DNA of 64,000 nt from Staphylococcus sp. CAG:324 (GCA_000433035.1 FR890813.1:77220-141219), one strand, 5' to 3'; positions 9,007 through 17,985 are shown, counted from the stretch's first letter. Made by a program: numbers and translations. Notes: a model not told the origin generated them from the letters alone.

Positions 9007-10135
9007 TTCTTATCTCAACATCAATCATTTTAAAAATTCTTATGGTTACCTTTGCATCTAAACTTACTAAATGTACAAATCCAATACCAGAAAGAAATAA
9101 ATTACACGGTTTTGTTATTTCAAAATCTAAATTTTTAATATTATCAATTTTTTCCTTTTCTTCATCAGTAAATGGTGGCACTAATAACTTTGTAACTTGT
9201 GAGCGAAAGATTTCATCTGCATGTATGGTTTTCGTTCTATGTATATACAATTCATTTGATACATAAAAACTTACATTAATTTTTTCATTTCCCTTAAAAT
9301 CAAGTCTAACCAAACCACCTAAAAAAATTGTTTGATTAGGTTGCAATTGGAAAGTTCTAGGCTTTATATATTTTTTAGGCATTACGATATGCAGCGATTC
9401 TCCCTTAAGATAAGCACAAAAATTGTGAGGGTTTATTATTCCAGGTGTATCAATTAGAAAACTATCCTTGTCAAGAGGCCATTGAATGAAATCAAGGGTC
9501 GTTTGAAATTGACTATTGGTAGTGATAACATCTGTTTTATATTCTAAGTACATCTTGCCAATTTGATTCATCAAAGTTGATTTACCAACACTAGCATGAC
9601 CTACTATATAACAATTGTTAAACCGAACCTTTCTTTTGGTAAAAGGATTACTTTTATTAGGATATTTTATTTTTGTCACCTTTGAAATAATTTTATGAAC
9701 AAATTCTTTATTTTTAACGCTACCATACAAGATGCTATCTAAATTTAATCCATCTTTTAAAGCCAAATTTCTAATTATCTTATCCAATCTAGTTAATTTG
9801 AAATCTTTCGGTAATAAGTCAATCTTATTCACAACAAGAATAACTTTATTTGTACCAATACACTGATCTAAATTAGGAATAAAACCTCCCATAATATCCA
9901 TTATATCAATCAGTAACAAAATTAAAGCTTTTTCTTTTTTTATTATTTTCATTTTTTCATAATAATTATGTAAATTATTATCCACTTCATATTGAAAATT
10001 ATGATTCCTAATTTCATAGCATCGTTTACAATAAACATCTTTTCCCCGTTCAATTAATATAGCCTCAGCCACATACCCCAATTGTTCAGGATTATTAGAC
10101 TGAATAATAGCCCCACATCCTATACACCTACTCAC
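8996..10135 (-). CDS. yqeH: Ribosome biogenesis GTPase YqeH
   Basis: Circularly permuted GTPase needed for 30S assembly. The N-terminus has a treble-clef zinc site (CIGCG and CKRCYE). The motifs then run in permuted order: G4 VVNKIDLLPK, G5 region GSVKNK, G1 GHASVGKST, G3 DTPGI. The C-terminal RNA-binding part contains KPRTFQLQPNQ and NELYIHRTK, as in Bacillus YqeH. The frame is open to a TTG at 10156. A GTG at 10135 gives MSRCIGCG, which matches the family start and overlaps the yqeG stop by 8 bp, so I use it. Length 379 aa. Confidence 0.95.
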   Translation of the reverse strand: MSRCIGCGAIIQSNNPEQLGYVAEAILIERGKDVYCKRCYEIRNHNFQYEVDNNLHNYYEKMKIIKKEKALILLLIDIMDIMGGFIPNLDQCIGTNKVILVVNKIDLLPKDFKLTRLDKIIRNLALKDGLNLDSILYGSVKNKEFVHKIISKVTKIKYPNKSNPFTKRKVRFNNCYIVGHASVGKSTLMNQIGKMYLEYKTDVITTNSQFQTTLDFIQWPLDKDSFLIDTPGIINPHNFCAYLKGESLHIVMPKKYIKPRTFQLQPNQTIFLGGLVRLDFKGNEKINVSFYVSNELYIHRTKTIHADEIFRSQVTKLLVPPFTDEEKEKIDNIKNLDFEITKPCNLFLSGIGFVHLVSLDAKVTIRIFKMIDVEIRNDD

Positions 10136-10685
10136 TATGATCACTACTCTTTCCAATAATATTTCTAATTTCTAAAGCCTTTTTACCATCTATTCGTTCT
10201 ATTTTTTTTAAAACTTTTTCTTCTCTTAAACGATTAATTCTTGTATACCATCTTTCTGTCTTACGTGATATAGATTTTACTAAAATATTGGTTACACCAA
10301 TCTTATTAGCACAAACAATATCGGTTAATAGTTGATCACCAATCATCACTATTTCATCTTTATTTAAATTATTTTTTTTTATAAAAGCACAGACCCTTTT
10401 CGTAAATGGTTTTCTAGCAAGCGTTAAATAATCTTTAACTTTAAACGTTTCAACAAATTCTTTTACCCTTTTTATCCGATTATTTGAAATAATATAAATC
10501 TTGTAACCCATTTTGGTAAGTTTTTCATTGAGCATTAATTGTTTAGAATTGGGTTTCACCTCTTCATATGATGCAATTGTATTATCTAAATCAAAAAGTA
10601 TAACTTTTTTACCTTTTGCATATAATGTATCAAAATCAATATCATAGATTGACATGGATAAAAAAGTTGGAAGATATTTGTTCAC
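10128..10685 (-). CDS. yqeG: HAD superfamily phosphatase YqeG
   Basis: HAD class IIIA phosphatase of 185 aa. Motif I is LFDLDNT (nucleophile and acid/base aspartates), motif II is IISNN, the conserved lysine is in RKPFTK, and motif IV is MIGDQLLTDI. First gene of the yqeG-yqeH-yqeK-rsfS unit, preceded by TAGACA-N17-TATAAT. Family members act on small phosphate esters, with a phosphatidylglycerophosphatase role suggested in some lineages. The exact substrate is open. Confidence 0.93.
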   Translation of the reverse strand: MNKYLPTFLSMSIYDIDFDTLYAKGKKVILFDLDNTIASYEEVKPNSKQLMLNEKLTKMGYKIYIISNNRIKRVKEFVETFKVKDYLTLARKPFTKRVCAFIKKNNLNKDEIVMIGDQLLTDIVCANKIGVTNILVKSISRKTERWYTRINRLREEKVLKKIERIDGKKALEIRNIIGKSSDHSE

Positions 10686-10712
10686 TAAATCACATCCTTA
10701 TTATTCAGTAAC

Positions 10713-10741
10713 ATTATACTAAAATTTTTCCATTTTGTCTA
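10713..10741 (-). promoter_or_regulatory. Promoter of the yqeG operon
   Basis: Minus strand TAGACA (10741-10736), 17-nt spacer, TATAAT (10718-10713), about 28 bp upstream of the yqeG ATG. It overlaps the divergent sigK upstream region, where a plus-strand TATAAT at 10740-10745 has no good -35 box. Confidence 0.65.
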
Positions 10742-10766
10742 TAATTTGGTTTTAAGGAGTGTTAAA

Positions 10767-11444
10767 TTGATAGAACTATTAACCTTAATGTTGTTACCTC
10801 TACTTGGCGCTATTAATTCACAAAATTTTCCTGATGTTTTATCAAGTGATGAGGAAACAAAATATTTAGAAGCTTGGCGTAATAAAGACTTTGAAGCAAG
10901 AAATAAACTGATTGAGCATAATTTAAGACTAGTAGCCCATATTGTCAAAAAATTTGAAAATACCGGTATTGATAAAGATGATCTATTATCTATTGGTACC
11001 TTTGGTCTAATTAAAGCTATTGATACTTTTAATTTTGATGCCACAAATAAACTTGCAACTTATGCGGCAAGATGCATTGAAAATGAAATTTTAATGCATA
11101 TAAGAAGCAATAAAAAAAGAAAAGATACCCTATCTTTATACTCACCAATTGGTGAAGATAAAGAAGGAAATGAAATTAGATTATGCGATATTATTGAAGA
11201 TCCTACCCCATCTATTAGTGATATTATAATTGAAGAAGAAAGAAATAAAAGAATTCACAAAGCATTAAAAATTTTAAATAAACGTGAATATGAAATTATC
11301 TGTAGAAGATTTGGTCTTGATGGTTATTCATCCGAAACTCAAAGAGAAATTGCTAAAAGCATGGGTATTAGTAGAAGCTATGTTTCTAGAATTGAAAAAA
11401 GAGTTTTAACAAAATTATATCTACATTTAAAAGAAGATGAATAA
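10767..11444 (+). CDS. sigK: Sporulation sigma factor SigK
   Basis: Sigma-70 family factor of 225 aa, closest in pattern to SigK, the late mother-cell sigma factor of sporulation. Region 2 has ARNKLIEHNLRLVAHIVKKF and TKLATYAARCIENEILMHIR; the linker has YSPIGEDKEGNEI; region 4 ends ETQREIAKSMGISRSYVSRI. All are near-identical to Bacillus SigK. The first about 16 residues are hydrophobic (LLTLMLLPLLGAI), like the pro-sequence removed by SpoIVFB. Start: TTG at 10767, 7 nt after AAGGAG; an upstream TTG at 10746 has no ribosome site. The gene is continuous, with no skin-type interruption. Confidence 0.92.
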   Translation: MIELLTLMLLPLLGAINSQNFPDVLSSDEETKYLEAWRNKDFEARNKLIEHNLRLVAHIVKKFENTGIDKDDLLSIGTFGLIKAIDTFNFDATNKLATYAARCIENEILMHIRSNKKRKDTLSLYSPIGEDKEGNEIRLCDIIEDPTPSISDIIIEEERNKRIHKALKILNKREYEIICRRFGLDGYSSETQREIAKSMGISRSYVSRIEKRVLTKLYLHLKEDE

Positions 11445-11445
11445 T

Positions 11446-11474
11446 TTGATATTTTTTTTCCTTTATTATATAAT
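11446..11474 (+). promoter_or_regulatory. Promoter of tcdA
   Basis: TTGATA (11446-11451), 17-nt spacer, TATAAT (11469-11474), beginning just after the sigK stop and about 20 bp before the tcdA start. It lets tcdA be transcribed independently of sigK. Confidence 0.6.
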
Positions 11475-11494
11475 AAATAATAGAGGTAAATGTT

Positions 11495-12256
11495 ATGCAT
11501 GCTTTTTCGCGAAGTGAATTATTATTATCAACTAAAGGAATAGAAACTCTAAAAAAGAAACATATTGCTATTTTTGGACTTGGTGGTGTTGGAAGTTATA
11601 TTGTTGAAACCCTTGCTAGATCTGGAATTGAGCATTTTACTTTAATTGATAATGATATTATTACAATTTCCAATCTAAATCGACAACTTTATGCTTTAAC
11701 TTCAACAATGAATAAAAAGAAAATTGAAGTTGCTAAAAATAGAACTCTAGATATTAATCCAAACTGTCAAATTCAAATTTATGATACGTTTGTTTCCGAA
11801 GATACCATTGATAATTTTGATTTTGAGAAGTTTGACTATATTATTGATGCAATTGATACAATTAGCGCTAAAATATTATTAATTGAAAAAGCGAAATATT
11901 ACAATATTCCAATTATTTCATCAATGGGAACAGGAAACAAGTTAGATCCTAGTCAGTTTAAAATTACCGATATTAATCAAACTAAAACATGTCCTCTTGC
12001 TAGAGTAATGAGATATGAATTAAAAAAGAAAAATATTACAAATGTAAAAGTCTTATACTCAACAGAACAGCCTTTAAACTTATCCCATTCTGCTTTAGAA
12101 CAAAAACTTTTACAACAAGAAAATACTAATAAACATCAAATCCCTGGTAGTGTTGCTTTTGTACCTAGTGTTGCAGGAATATTAATTGCCAGAGAAGTCA
12201 TTTTTGATTTATTGCTAAAAAGTAATATAACATTAGCGTTGAATAAAACAAATTAA
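11495..12256 (+). CDS. tcdA: tRNA threonylcarbamoyladenosine dehydratase TcdA
   Basis: ThiF/MoeB/E1-like ATP-dependent enzyme, 253 aa, that cyclises t6A37 of ANN-decoding tRNAs to ct6A. Nucleotide-binding motif FGLGGVGSYIVETLARSG, adenylate contacts in IDNDIITISNLNRQ, the conserved YIIDAIDTISAK aspartates, and the catalytic-region CPLARVMR are visible. GAGG precedes the ATG. Monocistronic: its own promoter lies after sigK and a terminator follows at 12271. Confidence 0.93.
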   Translation: MHAFSRSELLLSTKGIETLKKKHIAIFGLGGVGSYIVETLARSGIEHFTLIDNDIITISNLNRQLYALTSTMNKKKIEVAKNRTLDINPNCQIQIYDTFVSEDTIDNFDFEKFDYIIDAIDTISAKILLIEKAKYYNIPIISSMGTGNKLDPSQFKITDINQTKTCPLARVMRYELKKKNITNVKVLYSTEQPLNLSHSALEQKLLQQENTNKHQIPGSVAFVPSVAGILIAREVIFDLLLKSNITLALNKTN

Positions 12257-12270
12257 AATGTTACATTATT

Positions 12271-12313
12271 AAAGGATTAATGCCTATTCAAAGTAGGTGT
12301 TAATCCTTTTTAT
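12271..12313 (+). terminator. Terminator of tcdA
   Basis: Long stem: AAAGGATTAA and CCTA pair with TAGG and TTAATCCTTT through two G-U pairs, with a 7-nt loop, then TTTTTATTTC. It begins about 15 bp after the tcdA stop. Confidence 0.9.
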
Positions 12314-12429
12314 TTCATTCAACTATTGGTATCCTTTTATCTATTTTTTATTTATTATCTAAAAGTTAATTTTAACTTAAAAACCATTGAATCAATAGTA
12401 TTTATTTAAAAGTAAGTGAATATAAAAAA

Positions 12430-12452
12430 TTAGTTATCAATAAGATAACTAA
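12430..12452 (-). terminator. Terminator of mtnN
   Basis: 9-bp stem TTAGTTATC/GATAACTAA with a 5-nt loop, about 30 bp beyond the mtnN stop. On the minus strand it is followed by TTTTTTATA. Confidence 0.7.
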
Positions 12453-12484
12453 CTTCTTTCTTCATCATTTCAATCACAAACTAT

Positions 12485-13171
12485 CTAAATTTCTTCACTT
12501 ATTATTTTTAAAACATACTCTAGAACCTTATTTGAAGCCTGAGTTGAAAAATAATTATAATCAAAAACATCGGTTGAACCAATGATATCAGAAATCGCTC
12601 TAATAATTACATATTTTGTTTTATTTAGTGTACAAACTTGAGCAATTGCAGCAGACTCCATATCAAAAGCAATTACTTCATAGTTAGAAAACCTTTGCTT
12701 AACCAAACCATCCACTTTATCGTAATCATAAATAAACTGATCTCCAGATAGTATAGTTCCAAGCCTATGATCTATTTTATGGATAATCTCAACATTAGGT
12801 TTAAAATATGCATCAAATCCTTCTATTTGCCCGTATTGATATGCACCAGCTGCTTGACATGTCATATCAACATCAGAATAAACTACTTTATCAGCAACAA
12901 CAATATCAAGTGGTTTTAAATCTTTTTGATATCCTCCTGCAATCCCTGTATTAATAATTACATCCGGATTAAAATGTTCAATCAACAGAATAGTTGTTAT
13001 TCCTGCATTTACTTTTCCTATTCCCGCTATCGCAAATATCACCTTATTATTTTCAAAAATTCCTTCATAAAATTTAAGATGGCAGAGTTGATGAACTTTT
13101 GTATCATCAATTTTTGATCTTAATAAAGTGATTTCTTTTTCCATTGCAACAATTATGCCATATGTTTTCAT
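12485..13171 (-). CDS. mtnN: 5'-methylthioadenosine/S-adenosylhomocysteine nucleosidase
   Basis: Hydrolyses MTA and SAH to adenine and the thioribose sugar, recycling by-products of methylation and polyamine synthesis. The 228-aa protein begins MKTYGIIVAMEKEITLL, has INTGIAGG, the substrate-binding VIAFDMESAAIAQVC with the ribose-contacting Met-Glu, and RAISDIIG with the catalytic aspartate. Its ATG overlaps the greA TGA stop (ATGA), so it is translated after greA. Placement with a SAM-using tRNA methyltransferase operon is sensible. Confidence 0.97.
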   Translation of the reverse strand: MKTYGIIVAMEKEITLLRSKIDDTKVHQLCHLKFYEGIFENNKVIFAIAGIGKVNAGITTILLIEHFNPDVIINTGIAGGYQKDLKPLDIVVADKVVYSDVDMTCQAAGAYQYGQIEGFDAYFKPNVEIIHKIDHRLGTILSGDQFIYDYDKVDGLVKQRFSNYEVIAFDMESAAIAQVCTLNKTKYVIIRAISDIIGSTDVFDYNYFSTQASNKVLEYVLKIISEEI

Positions 13172-13677
13172 TTATTTTTTTTAACACTTTTATTTTTCTT
13201 GCCAAGTTCTTCGGAAATATCAATGATTTTTACTTCAAATTTTTCACCATCTTCAGTATTAACTAAAACTTTATCACCAATTTTAGAATGTAAAATTACT
13301 TTCCCTAATGGTGATTCATCAGATATTTTTTGTTCAAGAGGATTTGCTTGTACAGTACCAACAAGTTGGTATACTTCTTCTTCAGAACCCTCTTCATCTA
13401 AAAATTTTACCGTAATATATTTACCTAAATTTGTTTTTTCGTCCTCTGTTATTAAAACATAGTTATTTAAAATATTTTCAACTTCCTTAAGTTGTGCAGC
13501 AATTATTGCTTGATTATTACGAGCCGCATCATAATCCGCATTTTCTGATAAATCCCCTTGTGATCTTGCCTCTTGTAAAGCAATAATATTTTTTCTTTCT
13601 GCTTCCTTTAGTTCTGTATGTTTTTTTAATTGTTCTTCATAACCCTCTTTGGTTAAATATATTTTTTGTTGTGCCAT
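13168..13677 (-). CDS. greA: Transcription elongation factor GreA
   Basis: Rescues backtracked RNA polymerase by promoting transcript cleavage in the secondary channel. The 169-aa protein has the N-terminal coiled coil with the acidic tip LSENADYDAARNNQ (the catalytic Asp/Glu are in this loop) and the C-terminal FKBP-like domain with SPLGKVILHSKIGD. A short lysine-rich tail ends the protein. AAGGTGGG precedes its ATG, 66 bp after trhP2. In Bacillus greA also follows the yrrM-yrrN-yrrO-udk genes; udk is missing here. Confidence 0.98.
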   Translation of the reverse strand: MAQQKIYLTKEGYEEQLKKHTELKEAERKNIIALQEARSQGDLSENADYDAARNNQAIIAAQLKEVENILNNYVLITEDEKTNLGKYITVKFLDEEGSEEEVYQLVGTVQANPLEQKISDESPLGKVILHSKIGDKVLVNTEDGEKFEVKIIDISEELGKKNKSVKKNK

Positions 13678-13743
13678 ATAGACCCACCTTTCTTTAATGC
13701 ATTTAATTATACCATATTTGCTCTTTTTTTGGCAAGTAAATAA

Positions 13744-14949
13744 TTACTTAACTTTTCTCATCATATCATGCTTTTTTACTCTTACAGGCATATAAATTAA
13801 CAATTTTTGCAAAGGATGCCTTGCTACATCAATTTCCTCTTTAGTTTCATAATCAATCATTTTTTCTATTTTTAATACTGTATTATTTAATGTTGGTCCA
13901 AATAATTCGACAACATCACCTTTGGCAAAATAATTGCGTTGCTCAACTAAAGCCATTTGGTGCTCTAAGTCATAATCTAATATATATCCAATATATTCTT
14001 TGGTTGGATGTTCTTCTCTTGTATCATACAATTGTTCCATCGGTTTAACCATTCCCTCCAAAAAACCAACACTAGTAAGACGATTTTCGGCTTTGTTAAT
14101 TTCTTTAATGTAGTACTCCAATTGCTTATTATCAAAGCTACGAGTACTAATATATTCATCAATTAATTTTCGATAACATCTAACTACTGTTGCAAGATAA
14201 TAAACTGATTTCATTCTCCCCTCAATTTTTAGCGAAGAAACTCCTAAATCAATTAATTTTGGAATTTGTTTTAAAGCCATTAAATCTTTAGAACCCATAT
14301 TAAAATATTGATTTTTAGGTGGTAATTTTTTATTTCCTTTATACAAAATATAATTCCATCGACACGAATGAGCACAACCACCTCGATTTGCATCACGATT
14401 AGTCAAATGATTACTCAATACACATCTACCTGAATAACTTGAACACATTCCGCCATGAATAAAAATTTCCAATTCAAGATGAGATGCTTTTTTTATCATT
14501 TCAATTTCTTTTAGCGTAACCTCTCTTGCAAGAACGACCCTTTGGCAACCAATATGTTCATAAAAAGAGATGGCTTTACTATTTGTAATTGACATTTGTG
14601 TAGATACATGTCTTTCTATATTAGGCACCAAACTTTTTGCTCTTTCAATAATAGTCAAACTTGAAGTAATGATTGCATCAACTTTCATTTCATTTAAAGC
14701 GAATAAATATGCATCGAGATTATCCATATCTTCATCATGAGGAATAATATTGGTTGTTACATAAACTTTTTTATTTCTTTCATGAGCAAATCTACAAATT
14801 TCCTTTATATCATCAAGTTCAAAATTAGATGCTCTTGCTCGAAGACTGAACTTTTTGCCACCAATATATACAGCATCAGCTCCATATATCAAAGCAATTT
14901 TGGCTTTCTCTAAATTCCCTGCTGGGGCTAATAATTCAACCTTATTCAT
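13744..14949 (-). CDS. trhP2: U32 family tRNA hydroxylation protein (TrhP2/YrrO-like)
   Basis: Peptidase U32-type protein of about 401 aa. VELLAPAGNLEKAKIALIYG opens the TIM-barrel; the U32 iron-sulphur cysteines are in FIHGGMCSSYSGRC and GGCAHSCRWNY; the C-terminal beta domain includes PLQKLLIYMPVRV. In Bacillus YrrN/YrrO use prephenate to hydroxylate U34 of tRNA to ho5U, the precursor of mo5U. Start: ATG 14949 with GAGG 9 nt upstream; an in-frame ATG at 14964 is also possible. It overlaps the end of trhP1. Confidence 0.9.
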   Translation of the reverse strand: MNKVELLAPAGNLEKAKIALIYGADAVYIGGKKFSLRARASNFELDDIKEICRFAHERNKKVYVTTNIIPHDEDMDNLDAYLFALNEMKVDAIITSSLTIIERAKSLVPNIERHVSTQMSITNSKAISFYEHIGCQRVVLAREVTLKEIEMIKKASHLELEIFIHGGMCSSYSGRCVLSNHLTNRDANRGGCAHSCRWNYILYKGNKKLPPKNQYFNMGSKDLMALKQIPKLIDLGVSSLKIEGRMKSVYYLATVVRCYRKLIDEYISTRSFDNKQLEYYIKEINKAENRLTSVGFLEGMVKPMEQLYDTREEHPTKEYIGYILDYDLEHQMALVEQRNYFAKGDVVELFGPTLNNTVLKIEKMIDYETKEEIDVARHPLQKLLIYMPVRVKKHDMMRKVK

Positions 14950-15805
14950 TATGTATGACCTCATCCTTTAGTAGAACCGATTTTTCTTTCATAATACCTT
15001 TATATAAAATACCTTCACATAAAGAAATAAAACTCGAATCATTATTTAAATAACCGTTCACAACTTCTTCAAACAACGATGTTTTCATATCCACACAACT
15101 TATTATAACATAATCAATCTTTTGCAACTTTTTTAACTCATCATATAAATAATAGAATTTAGGTTCATATAAATAACTACCATACTGATCCTCATATATA
15201 TGATAAAAATCATCTCGATATTCTTCTTTTAAATAATAGTCTTTCTCATCATATTTATATTTTAAATTTCGATATAAAAAATAATTTTTTAACAAAGGTC
15301 GTTTTGAATAAAAAATTATTGATTTTCCAAATCCATAAATTATAGTTGGTCGTTTTACTTTAGACAATAACTTTTCTATTTCACTAAATGCTATTTGATT
15401 AGAAACTACAACATATTTATTGAACGATAAAAAGGCATTCACATCATCAGCATTTGTCATATAAGTATTTGCATCATAGACAAGTTTATTTTGATATCCC
15501 CATGCTTTAATCATTTCGTATACGCCTAAATCTGAATAAAAAATAAATTTAATCTTTTCCCATTTTAATTTTAACAATTTTTCTTTTAAATTTTGGAGTT
15601 CTTCTTCATGAAAAATTCTTGTGATTTTTAAAGATATCATTAAAGTATCCATTTTTTCTAAATACTGATTTAATGTTTCAAGACTCATTTTAAATATGAA
15701 ACCATTGCTTAATTCCTCTACTCCTACCATGATATCTGTAACTTTATCCTTTTTTAGTAATTTTCTAAATTGGGTTATGTTTTTTGGTTCAATTATATAC
15801 TTCAT
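14942..15805 (-). CDS. trhP1: U32 family tRNA hydroxylation protein (TrhP1/YrrN-like)
   Basis: The 287-aa protein is a shorter and more diverged U32-type TIM-barrel. It matches YrrN by position between an O-methyltransferase and the full U32 protein, and by its barrel pattern (DIMVGVEELSNGF, KIKFIFYSDLGVYEMIKAWG, YDANTYMTNADDVNAFL). No cysteine cluster is visible, as expected for the small partner. GAGGAAA lies 8 nt before the ATG. It overlaps trhP2 by 8 bp, suggesting coupled synthesis of a two-subunit enzyme. Identification rests partly on synteny. Confidence 0.8.
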   Translation of the reverse strand: MKYIIEPKNITQFRKLLKKDKVTDIMVGVEELSNGFIFKMSLETLNQYLEKMDTLMISLKITRIFHEEELQNLKEKLLKLKWEKIKFIFYSDLGVYEMIKAWGYQNKLVYDANTYMTNADDVNAFLSFNKYVVVSNQIAFSEIEKLLSKVKRPTIIYGFGKSIIFYSKRPLLKNYFLYRNLKYKYDEKDYYLKEEYRDDFYHIYEDQYGSYLYEPKFYYLYDELKKLQKIDYVIISCVDMKTSLFEEVVNGYLNNDSSFISLCEGILYKGIMKEKSVLLKDEVIHNE

Positions 15806-15806
15806 C

Positions 15807-16433
15807 TTATTTTTTCCTCATCGTCAAAGCAAGACCATCGCCGACATTGATAAAAATGGTTTCAAAATCATCAAGAGTTAAAAGAAAATGATTATAATTG
15901 TCAATTTTTTCAACCATTTTTCTTAAATTTTTTGAAAGATTCTCTCTATTTTCAACACATCCATGAAATAAAATATTGTCAGTTATAATGATGGCATCTT
16001 CTTTTAATAATGGCAAAAATCGTTTAAAAAATTTTTCTGATTGGGCTTTAGCCGCATCAATGAACAACATATCATAAGATTTACCAAGACATTCTAAGTC
16101 AATATCCAAGGCATCGGCAAAATGAGGTTTTATTCGTTTATCTAGTTGGTATAACTTGATATTTTTCAAAGCTTCATCATACATAAATCGATTTCTTTCA
16201 ATTGTATCAATCCTTATTTTGTCATAACAACTAGCCATTTGAATTGCCGAATACCCAATAGCAGTACCAATTTCTAAAATCTTTAAAACTTTTTTTGCTT
16301 TTATTAAACTGAAAATAATCATTAACGACTCATATTCAATAATAGGTATCTGATTTTTTCTCGCATATTCTTCTAGTGGCTTCACATTTATTTTAGATTG
16401 TTTGCAATTCAGTTTTTCTAAATATTCATTCAT
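15807..16433 (-). CDS. trmR: tRNA 5-hydroxyuridine O-methyltransferase TrmR
   Basis: Class I SAM-dependent O-methyltransferase of 208 aa. The SAM motif I is ILEIGTAIGYSAIQMA; motif II region is IDTIERN; metal and substrate residues of the catechol-OMT-like family appear in YDMLFIDAAKAQSEKFF and IITDNILFHG. In Bacillus this gene (yrrM/trmR) makes mo5U34 from the ho5U34 produced by the two downstream U32 proteins. The three genes overlap or nearly abut, so all wobble mo5U steps come from one unit. Confidence 0.9.
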   Translation of the reverse strand: MNEYLEKLNCKQSKINVKPLEEYARKNQIPIIEYESLMIIFSLIKAKKVLKILEIGTAIGYSAIQMASCYDKIRIDTIERNRFMYDEALKNIKLYQLDKRIKPHFADALDIDLECLGKSYDMLFIDAAKAQSEKFFKRFLPLLKEDAIIITDNILFHGCVENRENLSKNLRKMVEKIDNYNHFLLTLDDFETIFINVGDGLALTMRKK

Positions 16434-16502
16434 ATGTTTCCTCTTGCTATACTATTTATTTATAATTATATAACATTTCACTTTTTTTTAAAAGAAATAT
16501 GA

Positions 16503-17738
16503 CTATTTATCCACCTTATTCAAATAATTTAACATCAAAAAACATCCTTCTTTATATTTGCTACATTTTATATTAAACAACAACATTTCTTTAATGATTG
16601 CTTCATATAGAGTATACTCAAAGGAATATTTTAACATTTTATATATTTTATTTTTTAAAAAATTTTGTAATTTGATAACATTATTGCCACTATTTACTTT
16701 AATGGTTGCATACTCACATAAATTTTTGATTATCTCATCATACTTACTAAAATTGAAATTATTTAATCGTTTTAAAATATAATAATACAAACCATTATTT
16801 TCCACATTGATAATAGCAATAGCGAGTAATTTAACTATTCTTGGTGAAAGATTCCCCTCTCCTAATGTCTTTAATATTTCTTCATATTTATTTTGCCCTA
16901 AATAAATCAATCCTAAATAATAATCATAACTTTCCTTTATTTTATCATCATTCATATTTAATTCTGAATAATAGTTTTTCATTTGATTATATGCTTTAGT
17001 CACATCATCTAAAGAATCCAAATAAATACTTTTAAAACGATGTCTAATCATATGATTAGAAAAATAGACAACAGGTGCATCCTTAATAAATCTCATATAA
17101 TCTTTTATATAAGTATTAAATTTACCAATTAAAAAATGGATACACATAGAAAGTTCAAACACAACCCAGTATAACACTTCTTCATCTATTCTTTCATTGA
17201 TAAGCACTTTCACTTGTCTATAAGCCATAATAATTTGATTCGTTGAATAATAATATAAAGTTACTAAATACATATAAAATAGTTTTTCCATTTGAGAAAA
17301 TTGATAATGATTGCTATCTAATTTTTCCATTACTAATGTTGCTTCTTCAAAATTTCCTTTAATAATATTATCGTAAAGTAACACCAATTCTTGTTCAACA
17401 TCAAGATAGTTATTGGATTCAATCATCTTATTGATTGTTTCTTGATAAGCCATTGTTTGTTGTAGCAATTGTTTTTTAATTATATCTAAAAATAAATTTT
17501 TCTTTCTTGCTTGTTTCAAATCATCATAATTAATAGATAATTTTTCAAACAACATTTTCAAATATGGATCTTGTAATTTGACTTGATTATTTTCAAGTCG
17601 CGATAAATAACTAGTACTACAAATTCCTTTTGAAACTTCTTCTAAACTTTTCCCCTGTTCTAACCTCTTCGCTTTTAAAATTCTTGCTAATTCTTTTTGA
17701 TAATTTTCATTTAAATCAATATGATACTTTTTATTCAT
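16503..17738 (-). CDS. HTH XRE-family regulator with helical-repeat C-domain
   Basis: A 411-aa regulator. An XRE-type HTH fills residues about 12-65 (ARILKAKRLEQGKSLEEVSK, then CSTSYLSRLENNQ). The rest is alpha-helical, rich in Tyr, Asn and Leu, and looks like TPR-type repeats. This architecture is that of the Rgg/PlcR-like (RRNPP) family, many of which bind short peptides. No pheromone gene is visible next to it. GGGGGAGG precedes the ATG. It is monocistronic with a 245-bp upstream gap. Ligand and targets are unknown. Confidence 0.8.
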   Translation of the reverse strand: MNKKYHIDLNENYQKELARILKAKRLEQGKSLEEVSKGICSTSYLSRLENNQVKLQDPYLKMLFEKLSINYDDLKQARKKNLFLDIIKKQLLQQTMAYQETINKMIESNNYLDVEQELVLLYDNIIKGNFEEATLVMEKLDSNHYQFSQMEKLFYMYLVTLYYYSTNQIIMAYRQVKVLINERIDEEVLYWVVFELSMCIHFLIGKFNTYIKDYMRFIKDAPVVYFSNHMIRHRFKSIYLDSLDDVTKAYNQMKNYYSELNMNDDKIKESYDYYLGLIYLGQNKYEEILKTLGEGNLSPRIVKLLAIAIINVENNGLYYYILKRLNNFNFSKYDEIIKNLCEYATIKVNSGNNVIKLQNFLKNKIYKMLKYSFEYTLYEAIIKEMLLFNIKCSKYKEGCFLMLNYLNKVDK

Positions 17739-17952
17739 ATTATTTTAAACCTCCCCCTATTATTTTAATACTTTTACTTTATCAAATTTATTTTTATTTG
17801 TAAATCTTTTTTAGAATTTTTTTTACAAAGATTTTTCACCACTGACAACTAAATTCAATTTTCGATTATTTTTTTATTTTTAACATTGTTTTTTTTATAA
17901 TTATTATTAAAAGTATCATTTTTTCTTAATTGAATGTCGAATTTTAAGATAA

Positions 17953-17985
17953 AAGACAATAAGAAAGGATTTTTCCTATTGTCTT
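17953..17985 (-). terminator. Terminator of the ispA-gmk-ygjP unit
   Basis: 9-bp stem AAGACAATA/TATTGTCTT that overlaps the stop codon of the metallopeptidase gene; on the minus strand TTTTATC follows. Confidence 0.55.
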
